From Pseudomonas asturiensis (GTDB lineage: Bacteria; Pseudomonadota; Gammaproteobacteria; Pseudomonadales; Pseudomonadaceae), in contig NZ_FRDA01000003.1 in the NCBI RefSeq assembly GCF_900143095.1, positions 248,001 through 312,000 of the forward strand: 64,000 nt of DNA. The letters run 5' to 3'. The stretch's first letter is position 1, and each line of letters begins with the position of its first letter. Positions 19,144 through 27,015 of this stretch are shown here, piece by piece. A program made the position numbers and the translations under genes. The notes under the pieces were generated by a model. That model was given only the letters and a program-made list of their open reading frames with translations, searched no databases and was not told the DNA's origin.

Positions 19144-19798
19144 CAACGAAGCTAACCTTAGGGGCTGCTCCTCTTGGTTGGAATGAAGGGCCGCTTTCGG
19201 CCAAAAGCAGCCATAAAGGCAGCTTTGATAATCACTCAGTCACTCATTTCGAAAGCCAGGACTCTACAACGTCAGAGCCATGCTCACTCTTCCAAGCTGT
19301 TGCTGCTGATGCGTTTTTAACAAGGCTGCAGGAATTCATTCACCTCCCCAAACACTCAGCGAATGAAGTTTTTGTGGAGGATTTCAGATACCGCATTTAG
19401 GTCAGTTGAAATCAGCAGCCTGGGTCAAAAATCGCATCACCGCCAACACCTTGTAATCGCCAAGCAGTCCTCGGGCGCTTATCCAGTGTGTCCCCGGTGA
19501 TCATGAGCCTTAATGCATCAGGCCGCGGAGTTCCAGCCAATGAAGTGTTGCTTTGTATCTGCCAAAGCCCTTGTTCTCCCGCTGAAAAATGACGCAATAG
19601 TTGCGGCATAGGATCCATTAGAAGTCGCTCAAATTGGTAGCAGGGTTGCGCATTCATTATTAAATGATCGCAGTCTGATTTTTCGAAAGTACGTCCCGAC
19701 TAATCGATATTCATTGACCCTTGCTGCAGCGCCGTGAACCGGTAACTGCGCTGGCTTCTGATTCAGGTAGCGTGGGCAGCGATTTACCGGCAAGTGGT
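19141..19798. other. Mostly non-coding stretch with a dispersed repeat and a possible remnant
   Basis: The palindromic repeat GGCCGCTTTCGGCC plus AAAAGCAGCC is at 19189-19212. The only candidate gene is the 81-codon minus-strand frame at 19412-19657. Confidence 0.4.
19412..19657 (-). CDS. Hypothetical 81-aa protein or gene remnant
   Basis: The frame reads like coding sequence (QFERLLMDPMPQLLRHF, then ALRLMITGDTLDKRPRTAWR), but no domain is recognised and the ribosome site is poor. It may be a fragment of a larger gene. Transcribed in the same direction as msrPQ and lies downstream of them. Confidence 0.3.
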   Translation of the reverse strand: MNAQPCYQFERLLMDPMPQLLRHFSAGEQGLWQIQSNTSLAGTPRPDALRLMITGDTLDKRPRTAWRLQGVGGDAIFDPGC

Positions 19799-20437
19799 TC
19801 ACTTCGCATCCGCGGCCAAGCTTTTTATGCCGATGTTGCTACTTCTAGTTTGACTAGGCTGAATTCGCCGAGCAATGGCAGGGATTCTGAGCGTTAAGAG
19901 GAGTACACCTATGGCTGCATATATAGCCCACGCCTTCAGATCAGCCCGCACAATCCACAGCATATGCAGCAATCCCAGTCCGAGAATCAGGTAACTGAGC
20001 CGATGCAGTTTCTTCCAGCGCCTTCCCAAACGGCGCTGGCTATAGCGATTGGACGTGACCGCCAGTGCCAGCAAGCCGAGAAATCCTAAAGCGCCGACAA
20101 TGATGTAGGGCCGCTTGACCAGCTCCACGCCCAATTGCGCCCAGTCGAAACCCAGGATAAAGAAGCCATAACCCAGCATGTGCAGCGACACATAGGTGAA
20201 ACACCACAGCCCCAGCTGCCGGCGAACCGCAATCCATCCGGGCCAGCCCGTCGTGCGCTGCAGTGGCGTCATCGCCAGCGTGATCAAAAGCAGGGTCAAT
20301 GTGCCAAGGCCCAAGCGATCGACCAGCACTTTCCCGGGATCAGGCCCCAAAGCAAAGATCCACGCCTGGTAGAGCCAAAACAGAGGGACTAAAGCTGCAG
20401 CCGCTAACACGGACAGTCGCCAGTAGATGAGGCGCAT
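19799..20437 (-). CDS. msrQ: Heme-binding membrane subunit MsrQ
   Basis: 212 aa, six-helix YedZ/MsrQ protein of the ferric-reductase-like family. Conserved His in membrane helices ([33 protein letters not shown]) bind heme b. It passes electrons from the quinone pool or flavin reductase to MsrP for repair of oxidised methionine in periplasmic proteins. The ATG at 20437 shares one base with the msrP stop, so the two are translationally coupled. The start TTG at 20440 is rejected in favour of this ATG. Confidence 0.92.
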   Translation of the reverse strand: MRLIYWRLSVLAAAALVPLFWLYQAWIFALGPDPGKVLVDRLGLGTLTLLLITLAMTPLQRTTGWPGWIAVRRQLGLWCFTYVSLHMLGYGFFILGFDWAQLGVELVKRPYIIVGALGFLGLLALAVTSNRYSQRRLGRRWKKLHRLSYLILGLGLLHMLWIVRADLKAWAIYAAIGVLLLTLRIPAIARRIQPSQTRSSNIGIKSLAADAK

Positions 20438-21447
20438 CAATAATTTTTCCGTAGATCCAGGCCCGTATACAGAGAAGCGACTTGCTCCCCATAGCCGTTG
20501 AACATCTCGGTCTGGCGAATATTCGGGCTGAACAACCCGCTAGGCAGACGTCGCTCGTGTGCCTGGGTCCAACGGGGGTGATCCACCGTCGGGTTCACAT
20601 TGGCGTAAAAGCCGTACTCACTCGCGGCGATGCTCTGCCAAGTGGTCTTTGGCTGCTCACTTGTAAGGCTAATGCGCACGATGGACTTCACGCTTTTAAA
20701 GCCGTATTTCCACGGCACCACCAGACGCAGCGGCGCCCCGTTCTGATTGGGCAGCTCCCGCCCATACATGCCCACGGCCAGAATCGCGAGCGGGTTCATT
20801 GCCTCATCCAGGCGCAGCCCTTCCACATAAGGCCAGTCGATCAACGCAAAGCCGGAGCGCTGGCCAGGCATGGTTTTCGGGTCCTGCTGGGTTTCGAAGC
20901 GGATGTATTTGGCGTTCGCTGTCGGTTCAACCTGCTTAAGCAGTTCGGAGATCGGGAAACCCAGCCAGGGAATAACCATCGACCACGCTTCCACGCAGCG
21001 AAGACGATAGATACGCTCTTCCAGCTGATAAGGCTTCATGAAGTCTTCGAGTGCGTAGCGGCCAGGCTTGCCTACCTCCCCGTCAATGACCACGCTCCAG
21101 GGCTCGGTTTTCAAGGAGCCGGCGTTTTGCGCAGGATCGCCCTTGTCGGTGCCGAACTCGTAGAAGTTGTTGTAGTGGGTCGCGTCCTTGAACGGCGTGA
21201 TCGTCTCGTCTTTGACGGTAACGGCTTGCCACTTTGTCGCAGGCAATTTGCCCTTGAACCAGTCAGGAGCCGCGCCGGCTTCGACATCGGCGTAGCGCAA
21301 GGCGTCGGCTTGCGCCCATCGGGGCATAGCACTGACAGCGAGGCCCGCAAGTGAGCTACCGAGCAATGCCCGACGCGAGAGGTAAAGGGATTCGGGTGTG
21401 ACATCCGACTCTTTGCAATCGGATGTAGAGGGGATCTTGATCAGCAT
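20437..21447 (-). CDS. msrP: Periplasmic methionine-sulfoxide reductase catalytic subunit MsrP
   Basis: 336 aa molybdopterin enzyme (YedY/MsrP). A Tat signal with Arg25-Arg26 ([20 protein letters not shown]) sends the folded protein to the periplasm, where it reduces methionine sulfoxide in proteins using electrons from MsrQ. The molybdenum ligand is Cys151 in [15 protein letters not shown]; the conserved [20 protein letters not shown] and [16 protein letters not shown] segments are present. Located directly downstream of the bufferin operon, same strand, 178 bp away. In Caulobacter a YedY-type gene belongs to the SigF regulon, which fits this neighbourhood, but no SigF-type promoter is visible just before this gene. 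Confidence 0.94.
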   Translation of the reverse strand: MLIKIPSTSDCKESDVTPESLYLSRRALLGSSLAGLAVSAMPRWAQADALRYADVEAGAAPDWFKGKLPATKWQAVTVKDETITPFKDATHYNNFYEFGTDKGDPAQNAGSLKTEPWSVVIDGEVGKPGRYALEDFMKPYQLEERIYRLRCVEAWSMVIPWLGFPISELLKQVEPTANAKYIRFETQQDPKTMPGQRSGFALIDWPYVEGLRLDEAMNPLAILAVGMYGRELPNQNGAPLRLVVPWKYGFKSVKSIVRISLTSEQPKTTWQSIAASEYGFYANVNPTVDHPRWTQAHERRLPSGLFSPNIRQTEMFNGYGEQVASLYTGLDLRKNY

Positions 21448-21625
21448 GATGACTCCGCAGCTGTTAAGAACTCAGGCATCTAGAGTTGCCCATTGACTCA
21501 CCCACCAGGAAACCGAGGTGGTTGTAACTGATTACCGGCCGACGCAGCTCTTTTTGACATTCCAGGTTGTCATTTAACTATTTAGCGAAACTGTCAGACG
21601 TCTGGAACCATGACTGTTTTATAAA

Positions 21626-22072
21626 TCATCGAATTCCAAATCGTCTATCCAGAGAAAGTGTACCGGCACCCTTGGCTATGATAATCAGCAGTAATCCGAT
21701 CCAGGACAAATGAGTCGGCCACGCATCGGGGTAGACAAATATCTCGATTACCAACGTCATGCCGAGCAGGGCCAGGGCCGAAAGACGACTGAACAGACCA
21801 AGAATCAGTAGCACCGGGAACAGATGTTCCGCATAGGCAGAAAGATGAGCAGCCAGTTCCGGAGAAATTAACGGCAAGTTGTATTCAGTGCGGAACAGCT
21901 CATAAGTGCTATCGGTGATGGTTAAAAAGCCCTCGACCTTGGTCCGACCGGACATGATAAAGATCGCGGCAATCGAGATCCGCGCCACCAGTGCCAAGGC
22001 GGAATCATTAATCAGGCGATGCATACGGTCGGCGAGGCTGTTCCACAGATTGAACAGTCGAGGCATATTCAC
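21626..22072 (-). CDS. DoxX-family membrane protein (bufferin operon)
   Basis: 148 aa from a GTG at 22072 with GGAG 6 bases upstream; an in-frame ATG at 22084 overlaps that ribosome site. Four hydrophobic helices typical of DoxX ([73 protein letters not shown]). DoxX proteins are common last members of DUF2282-DUF692-DUF2063 operons and are thought to act in membrane redox or maturation steps. It follows the DUF2063 gene by 15 bp and ends the operon. Confidence 0.85.
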   Translation of the reverse strand: MNMPRLFNLWNSLADRMHRLINDSALALVARISIAAIFIMSGRTKVEGFLTITDSTYELFRTEYNLPLISPELAAHLSAYAEHLFPVLLILGLFSRLSALALLGMTLVIEIFVYPDAWPTHLSWIGLLLIIIAKGAGTLSLDRRFGIR

Positions 22073-22087
22073 GGTGTTCTCCAATGC

Positions 22088-22834
22088 TTAGTGAGCAGCA
22101 AATACGTTGGCAGCGATCAGTCGGCTGAGCATGTTCATCAGGTCCAACTCGGGTTCAGCTCGGGTTGCGTATTCGGCAGCCTCATCCAGAGCCAAATTGG
22201 CTGCGCAGGCTTCCAGAAAGGCACACTCGCCAATGCTCAACGGATACCAGGCAATGGACGTGGTGCTGCGGCTGATCAAAACGCCTTCGCTGACCCAGTC
22301 CAGCTCGGCAGGTACGTCGATCTGTTCGCGATTGCATCGCCAAATGGTGTAAGCCGGTTGTTCCGCGAACCATTTCCAGCGTGCTGGGGCGCGCAATTTG
22401 AGCCTCACGCTGGCCAACAGCTCCGGCTCGATGGTTGCAAAGGCGGTGACATCAAGGGCGAGTTCGTCTTCCGAGCCATGGGCTTCATTCCAAAGCAGAT
22501 CAATGCGCGCCACATTGCCCAAGTAAGGCAGATCCCGGGCGTGCTCGAAAGCGTCAAGAAAGTCCGGGAAGCCTTTGCCGTAATGAAGCAACCGCGCATC
22601 GGTAGGCGGGAATTGGCGGACATAGCGCGCCGCGGCGGCTTGCAACCATTCGGTGCCTACCAGACGCTCCACGGTAGGAAAATTCGCCAAGAGGGCATCA
22701 CTGGCGCCTTTCATCACCGTGTTGCGATACACCAGAAATCCCGACTGCTCAGTCAGTACCGGCAAGCTTTCGGGGTCCTTGCCATACAAGGCGCTGAGAA
22801 AGGCGTCCTGAAAACCGGCCAGTGACAGATTCAT
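22088..22834 (-). CDS. bufC: DUF2063 partner protein of the MNIO enzyme (BufC/HvfC type)
   Basis: 248 aa. The N-terminal domain (FQDAFLSALYGKDPESLPVL, FLVYRNTVMKGASDALLANF, PTVERLVGTEWLQAAAARYV) is the DUF2063 signature. In bufferin and related RiPP systems this protein binds the DUF692 enzyme and helps it engage its precursor peptide. The start codon shares a base with the stop of the DUF692 gene (TAATG), so the two are coupled. The gene symbol follows the bufferin naming scheme and is by context. Confidence 0.85.
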   Translation of the reverse strand: MNLSLAGFQDAFLSALYGKDPESLPVLTEQSGFLVYRNTVMKGASDALLANFPTVERLVGTEWLQAAAARYVRQFPPTDARLLHYGKGFPDFLDAFEHARDLPYLGNVARIDLLWNEAHGSEDELALDVTAFATIEPELLASVRLKLRAPARWKWFAEQPAYTIWRCNREQIDVPAELDWVSEGVLISRSTTSIAWYPLSIGECAFLEACAANLALDEAAEYATRAEPELDLMNMLSRLIAANVFAAH

Positions 22835-23685
22835 TATGAAGTCTCCAGTTGCAGGTGCCGATAGGTGTCCAGGACGCTCTGGGCCCGATTGCGTTCGATA
22901 ACCAACTCATCGAAAGCGGGAATCTGGTCATCGCGTTCAATGAGCGTCGGGCGTGGGCCGATGCGCTTGATCAAGCGTTCATAAAGGGACCAGACCGATT
23001 CGCTGATGGCACTGTCGTGGGAATCGATCAGCAGCCTTGAGTCGCCAGGGTCAGGGGTATGACCGGCCAGATGGATTTCCATGACCGCATTGGCCGGGAA
23101 GGCGTCCAGATACCCAGCTGCGTTGAATCCAAGGTTACGGGCGCTGATAAACGCGTTATTTACGTCCAGCAGCAGCCCGCAACCGGTTCTGTCGCTTAGT
23201 TCGGTGAGGAAGTCGAGCTCGCTCCAGTCATGGCCGTCGAGCTTTAAATAGTGGGTCGGATTTTCAATCGCAATCCGGCGTCCGAGGGTGTTCTGGGTGC
23301 AATCAACGTTGTCGACGATCCGTTGCAGCGCTTCATGGGAGCGGGGAAACGGCAGCAGGTCCGGGTGGTACTGGCCTCGCCAGGTTGACCAGGCCAAGTG
23401 TTCCGACATCAGGGCGGGGTGAACGCGATCGGCAAGCACCTTGAGCCGTTGCAAGTGTGCCATGTCCGGCGGGCAATCGGCCGCCAGGGACAGGGATACA
23501 CCGTGCAGTGACAGCGGGTGCCGGCTTCCAATCGCTTCAAGCCAGGCCAGTCGGGGGCCGCCGTCAACCATGTAATTTTCCGGATGGACTTCAAACCATA
23601 GGCCGCTGGCGGTGCAATCGAGTGCGTGCTCATAATGCTCTGCCTTGAGGCCAATTCCGGCGCCCATCTTTTGGGAAGTTTTCAT
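22834..23685 (-). CDS. bufB: DUF692 multinuclear non-heme iron oxidase (BufB/HvfB type)
   Basis: 283 aa, full-length MNIO. TIM-barrel signatures run in order: GAGIGLKAEHY, FEVHPENYM, LSLHGVSLSL, MSEHLAWS, RIAIENPTHYL, LLLDVNNAFISARNLGF, VMEIHLAGH and LIDSHD. Together they supply the His, Glu and Asp ligands of an iron cluster. These enzymes modify cysteines of a precursor peptide; in bufferins this gives copper-binding groups. The likely substrate is the DUF2282 precursor encoded just upstream (27 bp gap). The start is the ATG at 23685. Confidence 0.92.
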   Translation of the reverse strand: MKTSQKMGAGIGLKAEHYEHALDCTASGLWFEVHPENYMVDGGPRLAWLEAIGSRHPLSLHGVSLSLAADCPPDMAHLQRLKVLADRVHPALMSEHLAWSTWRGQYHPDLLPFPRSHEALQRIVDNVDCTQNTLGRRIAIENPTHYLKLDGHDWSELDFLTELSDRTGCGLLLDVNNAFISARNLGFNAAGYLDAFPANAVMEIHLAGHTPDPGDSRLLIDSHDSAISESVWSLYERLIKRIGPRPTLIERDDQIPAFDELVIERNRAQSVLDTYRHLQLETS

Positions 23686-23712
23686 GATTGACGTCTCCCT
23701 TGATGTGGCGGG

Positions 23713-23979
23713 TTACATGGCTTCCAGAGTACCGTGACCGTTTGGCGTCTTGATCGAGGTGCAAGTGCCGGCCGGAACGTTTTTCCACGAGTTGGCCTGG
23801 TAGTCGGTCTTCGAAGTGCCAGCACACGTGGTGCCTGCGCCTGCTTTGCAATCATTCTTGCCCGCCATGGAAACGCCGTAGCACTTCTCCATGGCCGCTG
23901 GTTTTTCGGCCGCCATGACGGAACCGGCAGCAACGGAAGACAGGGCGATTGCGATAGCGGCAATATTCATAGTTTTCAT
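23713..23979 (-). CDS. bufA1: DUF2282 precursor peptide (bufferin BufA1 type)
   Basis: 88 aa starting at the ATG at 23979 with GGAGAAAT just before it; an in-frame ATG at 24000 is upstream of that site. Signal peptide ([20 protein letters not shown], then VMA) followed by a mature region with four Cys: EKCYGV (33), KNDCKAG (44), TTCAGTSK (52) and AGTCTS (73). This pattern is that of DUF2282 proteins, which are exported RiPPs modified by DUF692 enzymes and bind copper. A SigF-type promoter lies about 80 bp upstream. The copper role is from the family, not shown here. Confidence 0.88.
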   Translation of the reverse strand: MKTMNIAAIAIALSSVAAGSVMAAEKPAAMEKCYGVSMAGKNDCKAGAGTTCAGTSKTDYQANSWKNVPAGTCTSIKTPNGHGTLEAM

Positions 23980-24055
23980 GGTATTTCTCCGAGGATTCAT
24001 GTAGTTGGTCAGCAGTTCAGCGAATCTTTCGCTTTACTTGCGATCCGGGAAGTAA

Positions 24056-24081
24056 TTCGTCGCGAAACGCCAACCGGTTAC
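24056..24081 (-). promoter_or_regulatory. SigF-type ECF promoter of the bufferin operon
   Basis: On the minus strand GTAACC (24081-24076) and CGAA (24059-24056) are exactly 16 bases apart. This is the pattern I recall for SigF-dependent promoters of Caulobacter. It sits 77 bp before the bufA1 start, opposite the SigF-like sigma gene. Recognition by the local sigma factor is inferred. Confidence 0.7.
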
Positions 24082-24223
24082 AGCGATCGAAAAAATATTT
24101 GAAATATCGTGAAAAAATTTGCGCCGCGTGGGGTTTCTCAGTTCACTACCCACCTTGCGTTCAGTCAGTGCGCGCTCTCAACGCACTTGATGAGAAGAAC
24201 AATTAAAAAAATTTAACTTTTGT

Positions 24224-24249
24224 GTAACCAGGGCTATTGATGGACCGAA
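24224..24249 (+). promoter_or_regulatory. Second SigF-type promoter, overlapping the start of the sigma gene
   Basis: GTAACC (24224-24229) and CGAA (24246-24249) are again exactly 16 bases apart, on the plus strand. It would drive autoregulation of the sigma gene, but its -10 falls inside the first codons, so either the true translation start is further down or the match is chance. Confidence 0.4.
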
Positions 24250-24809
24250 CTACACATAACGAATCGTTGCGCAGGCGAGAGATCGATCTTCAGACGCTCT
24301 TCCTGTCTGGGCTCAAGGGCAAGCAAGCCGACTACGCGCATTTCCTGCGGGAGCTGAGCACGCACCTGCGTGGTTTTCTCAGGGCACGGCTGCTGCGTCA
24401 GCCAGATGAGATAGAGGATCTGCTGCAAGAGATTCTGCTGGCGGTGCATAACGGCCGTCAGACCTATCAATCCGATCAGCCGTTGACGGCCTGGGTGTTT
24501 GCCATTGCGCGCTACAAACTGGCTGATTTCTATCGTTCCCGCTCGCGGCACGATGGGCTCAACGATTCCATTGATAACGCCGAGGAGCTGTTTGCCGAGC
24601 CCTGTCTGGAACCGGCTCAGGCAAGTCGCGATCTGGACAAGTTGCTCGAAGAGCTGCCGGACAAGCAGCGCCTGCCAATCATGCACGTCAAGCTCGAAGG
24701 GCTTTCCGTTGCGCAGACGGCGCAGTTGACCGGGCTTTCCGAGTCTGCGGTAAAGATTGGCGTGCATCGCGGGCTCAAGGCCCTTGCGGCCATGATCAGA
24801 GGTAAATGA
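24240..24809 (+). CDS. sigF: ECF sigma factor, SigF-like
   Basis: 189 aa from the ATG at 24240. It has sigma region 2 (LLRQPDEIEDLLQEILLAVH, PLTAWVFAIARYKLADFYRS) and region 4 (LEELPDKQRLPIMHVKLEGL, SVAQTAQLTGLSESAVKIGV) but no regions 1.1 or 3, as in ECF sigma factors. The next gene, overlapping by one base, is a DUF1109/NrsF membrane anti-sigma. The pair, set divergently beside a bufferin operon, matches the SigF-NrsF arrangement that responds to metal and oxidative stress in Caulobacter. The symbol is by homology and context. Confidence 0.88.
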   Translation: MDRTTHNESLRRREIDLQTLFLSGLKGKQADYAHFLRELSTHLRGFLRARLLRQPDEIEDLLQEILLAVHNGRQTYQSDQPLTAWVFAIARYKLADFYRSRSRHDGLNDSIDNAEELFAEPCLEPAQASRDLDKLLEELPDKQRLPIMHVKLEGLSVAQTAQLTGLSESAVKIGVHRGLKALAAMIRGK

Positions 24810-25450
24810 TGAACACAGACGATCTTGTTTCCATGCTCTCCACCGGGGTCGAACCCGTCGATCCCAAGGCGATCGCCAACCGCTTCAGCCTGGCGATTCT
24901 GATTGGCGGTGTGGGGGCTCTTTTGGTGATCCTACTCCGCTTCGGTGTACGGCCTGATCTGACCGAAGTGGCGACGACTCCGATTTTCTGGGCCAAGATC
25001 GCCTTTCCCCTGAGCCTGATGGTGGGCGCTTTGCTGATGGTGACGCGCCTGGCTCGTCCCGGCATGAGTGCGGGTGGCGGCAAGCTGTGGGTGACCCTGG
25101 GAGTGGCGGCGATCTGGGTCGGCACGCTGTACGGGCTGGCTGTAGCACCTGCAGATGAGCGAGTGGCCATAGTCTTGGGCACAACCTGGAAAGTGTGCGC
25201 CATCAACATCACCTTGCTCTCTGTACCAGGCTTTGTTGCTGTGTTCTGGGCGTTGCGCGGCCTGGCGCCGACCCGGCCGAAGCTCGCCGGCGCCTGCGGC
25301 GGCCTGCTCGCCAGCTCCCTGGCTACGCTTGCCTACTGCCTGCACTGTCCTGAAATGGCCATACCGTTCTGGGGTATCTGGTATTTTCTGGGGATGCTGG
25401 TGCCGACCTTGATCGGTGCTGCCATGGGGCCGCGGTGGTTGCGTTGGTAG
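24809..25450 (+). CDS. nrsF: DUF1109/NrsF-type membrane anti-sigma factor
   Basis: 213 aa from the ATG at 24809 (the ATG at 24806 is also possible). Six hydrophobic segments are seen: FSLAILIGGVGALLVILLRF, IAFPLSLMVGALLMVTRL, LWVTLGVAAIWVGTLYGLAV, ITLLSVPGFVAVFWALRGLA, ACGGLLASSLATLAYCLHCP and FWGIWYFLGMLVPTLIGAAM. A conserved Cys pair lies in AYCLHCPEM. NrsF-type proteins hold SigF at the membrane and release it on metal or oxidant stress, with cysteines needed for sensing. Translationally coupled to the sigma gene. Confidence 0.87.
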   Translation: MNTDDLVSMLSTGVEPVDPKAIANRFSLAILIGGVGALLVILLRFGVRPDLTEVATTPIFWAKIAFPLSLMVGALLMVTRLARPGMSAGGGKLWVTLGVAAIWVGTLYGLAVAPADERVAIVLGTTWKVCAINITLLSVPGFVAVFWALRGLAPTRPKLAGACGGLLASSLATLAYCLHCPEMAIPFWGIWYFLGMLVPTLIGAAMGPRWLRW

Positions 25451-25495
25451 CGATTGATTAAAGTTCAGATGGAGCTGGACTAGGTTTTAAACAGC

Positions 25496-25696
25496 TTAAC
25501 GAGCGACCATCTTCAAAGCACCGCGGGCGCTCAGGTCCACCAGATCCGGATACGGCATATGACCGCCCCTTAGAATGGGACCGAGGGGCTTCTCAGTGTG
25601 AAGAAGGTCCCATGGGCACAAGCCGTCGAGCGAGGACGCCATTTGTTGGGTCAGCTTGGCCTTGCAGACAAAACCAACAGTCATCCCCCCAAGCAC
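25496..25696 (-). pseudogene. Possible 3' fragment of an unidentified gene
   Basis: A 66-codon frame with protein-like sequence (DGLCPWDLLHTEKPLGPILR, then MPYPDLVDLSARGALKMVAR). There is no plausible start signal and no recognised domain. Likely the tail of a gene cut off during island decay; the family cannot be named. Confidence 0.25.
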
Positions 25697-25749
25697 TCAG
25701 GTGGATAAAAGCAGCGTGTCGCGATCGCACGACGGCTTTCTAGGACCCT

Positions 25750-25917
25750 CAATTGATCTTCTTCGATGAGCCAATTTCTGCGCTGGACCCAGAGTTGCGT
25801 GACGAAGTGCTCCGCGTCATGCGCGAGTTGGCCAATACTGGTATGACCATGCGTGGGGTTACCCACGAATTGCGCTTTGCCAAGGAGGCTGCGGACCGTG
25901 TTGTGTTCATGGAGAAT
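25750..25917 (+). pseudogene. Fragment of an amino-acid ABC transporter ATPase
   Basis: Reads [20 protein letters not shown] followed by [20 protein letters not shown] and [14 protein letters not shown]. This is the Walker B, D-loop and H-loop (THE) region of a GlnQ-type ATPase, about 55 of the usual 250 residues. The Walker A and signature motifs are missing on the 5' side and the frame is soon lost on the 3' side. A clear degraded remnant, not functional. Confidence 0.8.
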
Positions 25918-26041
25918 CGTTGTAGCCATGGATTGCGCCAGCGAAGCCTTCTTCAGTGGCTACAGTTGCGAGCGCATTCAGCTGTTCCTTCGTCGTTATT
26001 AAAAGACCTCCTTTGACCGGCAGCAGTCCTAGTGACCGACT

Positions 26042-26057
26042 GCTTTCGGCCAAAAGC
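26042..26057. repeat. Dispersed palindrome copy
   Basis: GCTTTCGGCCAAAAGC, followed by GGCC, is a near-perfect self-complementary motif of the same family as 9317, 16634 and 19189. Confidence 0.6.
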
Positions 26058-26187
26058 GGCCCTTTGCTGTGGCTTGAAACTGGCGAAAAGAGGACGGTCT
26101 CACCGCCGTTGGCGGACCATCTTGAGGCTTGAGGATCTCTGGAAATGGGGGGCGATTCATTCAGATGATATGCCAGAGATAAGAACG

Positions 26188-26295
26188 TGAGAGATCGTGG
26201 TCACGATGAGGCAATGGCAGAGGCTTTTCAGGCTGGTCCGTCGATGCCATCGTATTGGTTGCCGAAGTCTGCGCTGAGGGAGCAGCTTTTGAGCT
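26188..26295 (+). pseudogene. Decayed copy of an addiction-module antidote-type gene
   Basis: Reads VRDRGHDEAMAEAFQAGPSM and then loses the pattern. It matches the start of the gene at 33061 (MKDRSHDEAMAELFRADPAY) at both protein and DNA level. The same kind of sequence (GAGGCT, GGGGCGATT) precedes both. It marks the right end of unit 1, as the other copy marks that of unit 2. Confidence 0.6.
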
Positions 26296-26456
26296 TGCCG
26301 TGCTGATGCGTCTCCTTTCTGCGGGCCGTCCTCTAAGTGCATGTATCTTGGCGACGCTAGCCCTCAGAAGTGATTTTTATCCTGCATGGTATTTTTCATG
26401 GTTTTGAAAAAATTAGTTCATTGAAAGCCACTAAATACATGCTTTCAGGGCGTCTG

Positions 26457-26640
26457 TTGATAATAGAGTGGGAGTAGGTCCTGGTCATAACTATTTGATT
26501 TTATTTAAAAAATAAAACTGAATGGTTATGTTTGATACGTCATCAATGGCGTTTTTAATGGCGCACATCGTACGTATGTGAGGGAGCTACATCGATACCA
26601 TGTCATGGATAAGGAATGCCGACATGGTATCGACAACGCT
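26457..26640. repeat. Left-end repeat of unit 2 (paired with 33321-33504)
   Basis: About 180 bp almost identical to the start of unit 3, beginning with the guaA-like core. It holds an AT-rich imperfect palindrome (26487-26529) and a perfect hairpin with 13-bp arms, TCGATACCATGTC / GACATGGTATCGA (26592-26633, 16-base loop). Similarity to unit 3 continues more weakly to about 26730. Confidence 0.8.
26466..26478 (+). repeat. Internal attachment-like repeat, start of unit 2
   Basis: GAGTGGGAGTAGG is identical to 6470-6482 at the guaA end. The preceding bases TTGATAATA are shared with the copy at 33330. Confidence 0.7.
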
Positions 26641-26729
26641 TAGTCGCGCAGGTGTCAGCAATAAGTATTTACCAGTCTCCACTATGGTGTTGGCGTGTGT
26701 TTTGGAGAGCTTCACGCGCAGATTTCGAG

Positions 26730-26895
26730 CTAGAAGTTATCAAGCGCGTTGCACATCAAGCACCTTCTGATAGCTGTCGCCCATATTTACCCCAGGCTCG
26801 CCGGTGATCGCGGCCGAAGAGGCACAACCGCCCAGCGCTGTTGCCTTCAGGGCCAACGCGGCGCCACACAGTCCGTTCTTCTATAGATTGTTCAT
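26730..26895 (-). pseudogene. Degraded small lipoprotein gene
   Basis: Starting at the ATG at 26895, the frame reads MNNL, a stop, then KNGLCGAALALKATALGGCA (a lipobox LGG-C). After a frame change it ends MCNALDNF, which matches the MCNAIDNF end of the unit 3 lipoprotein. An early stop, internal loss and a frameshift make it non-functional. It is the remnant of the gene that is intact at 33603-34163, or a relative. Confidence 0.65.
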
Positions 26896-26919
26896 TTCGT
26901 GTGTCTTTTGGGTGATGGA

Positions 26920-27015
26920 TTAGCGACGGCCTTCGGACACCGGCGACTCGCCAATGCGGCCTAGCTTGCACAGGTCGAGATTATCCCTGCGCTTGAACCC
27001 TGCCTCCTTCATACA
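26920..27015 (-). pseudogene. 3' fragment of a small lipoprotein gene
   Basis: Encodes YCMKEAGFKRRDNLDLCKLG then RIGESPVSEGRR, closely matching the C-terminus of the gene at 34188-34499. The 5' part is gone: upstream the DNA is the end of the AraC-type regulator gene. The two frames overlap, and the regulator now stops inside this fragment. Confidence 0.75.

Larger units (their letters stand above)
25451..26456. other. Right end of unit 1: gene remnants and repeats
   Basis: Holds a minus-strand open frame of unknown origin (25496-25696), an ABC-transporter ATPase fragment (25750-25917), a dispersed palindrome (26042-26057), a decayed antidote-type gene (about 26188-26295) and an AT-rich tail (26372-26456) that resembles the end of unit 2. 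No intact gene is evident. Confidence 0.55.
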
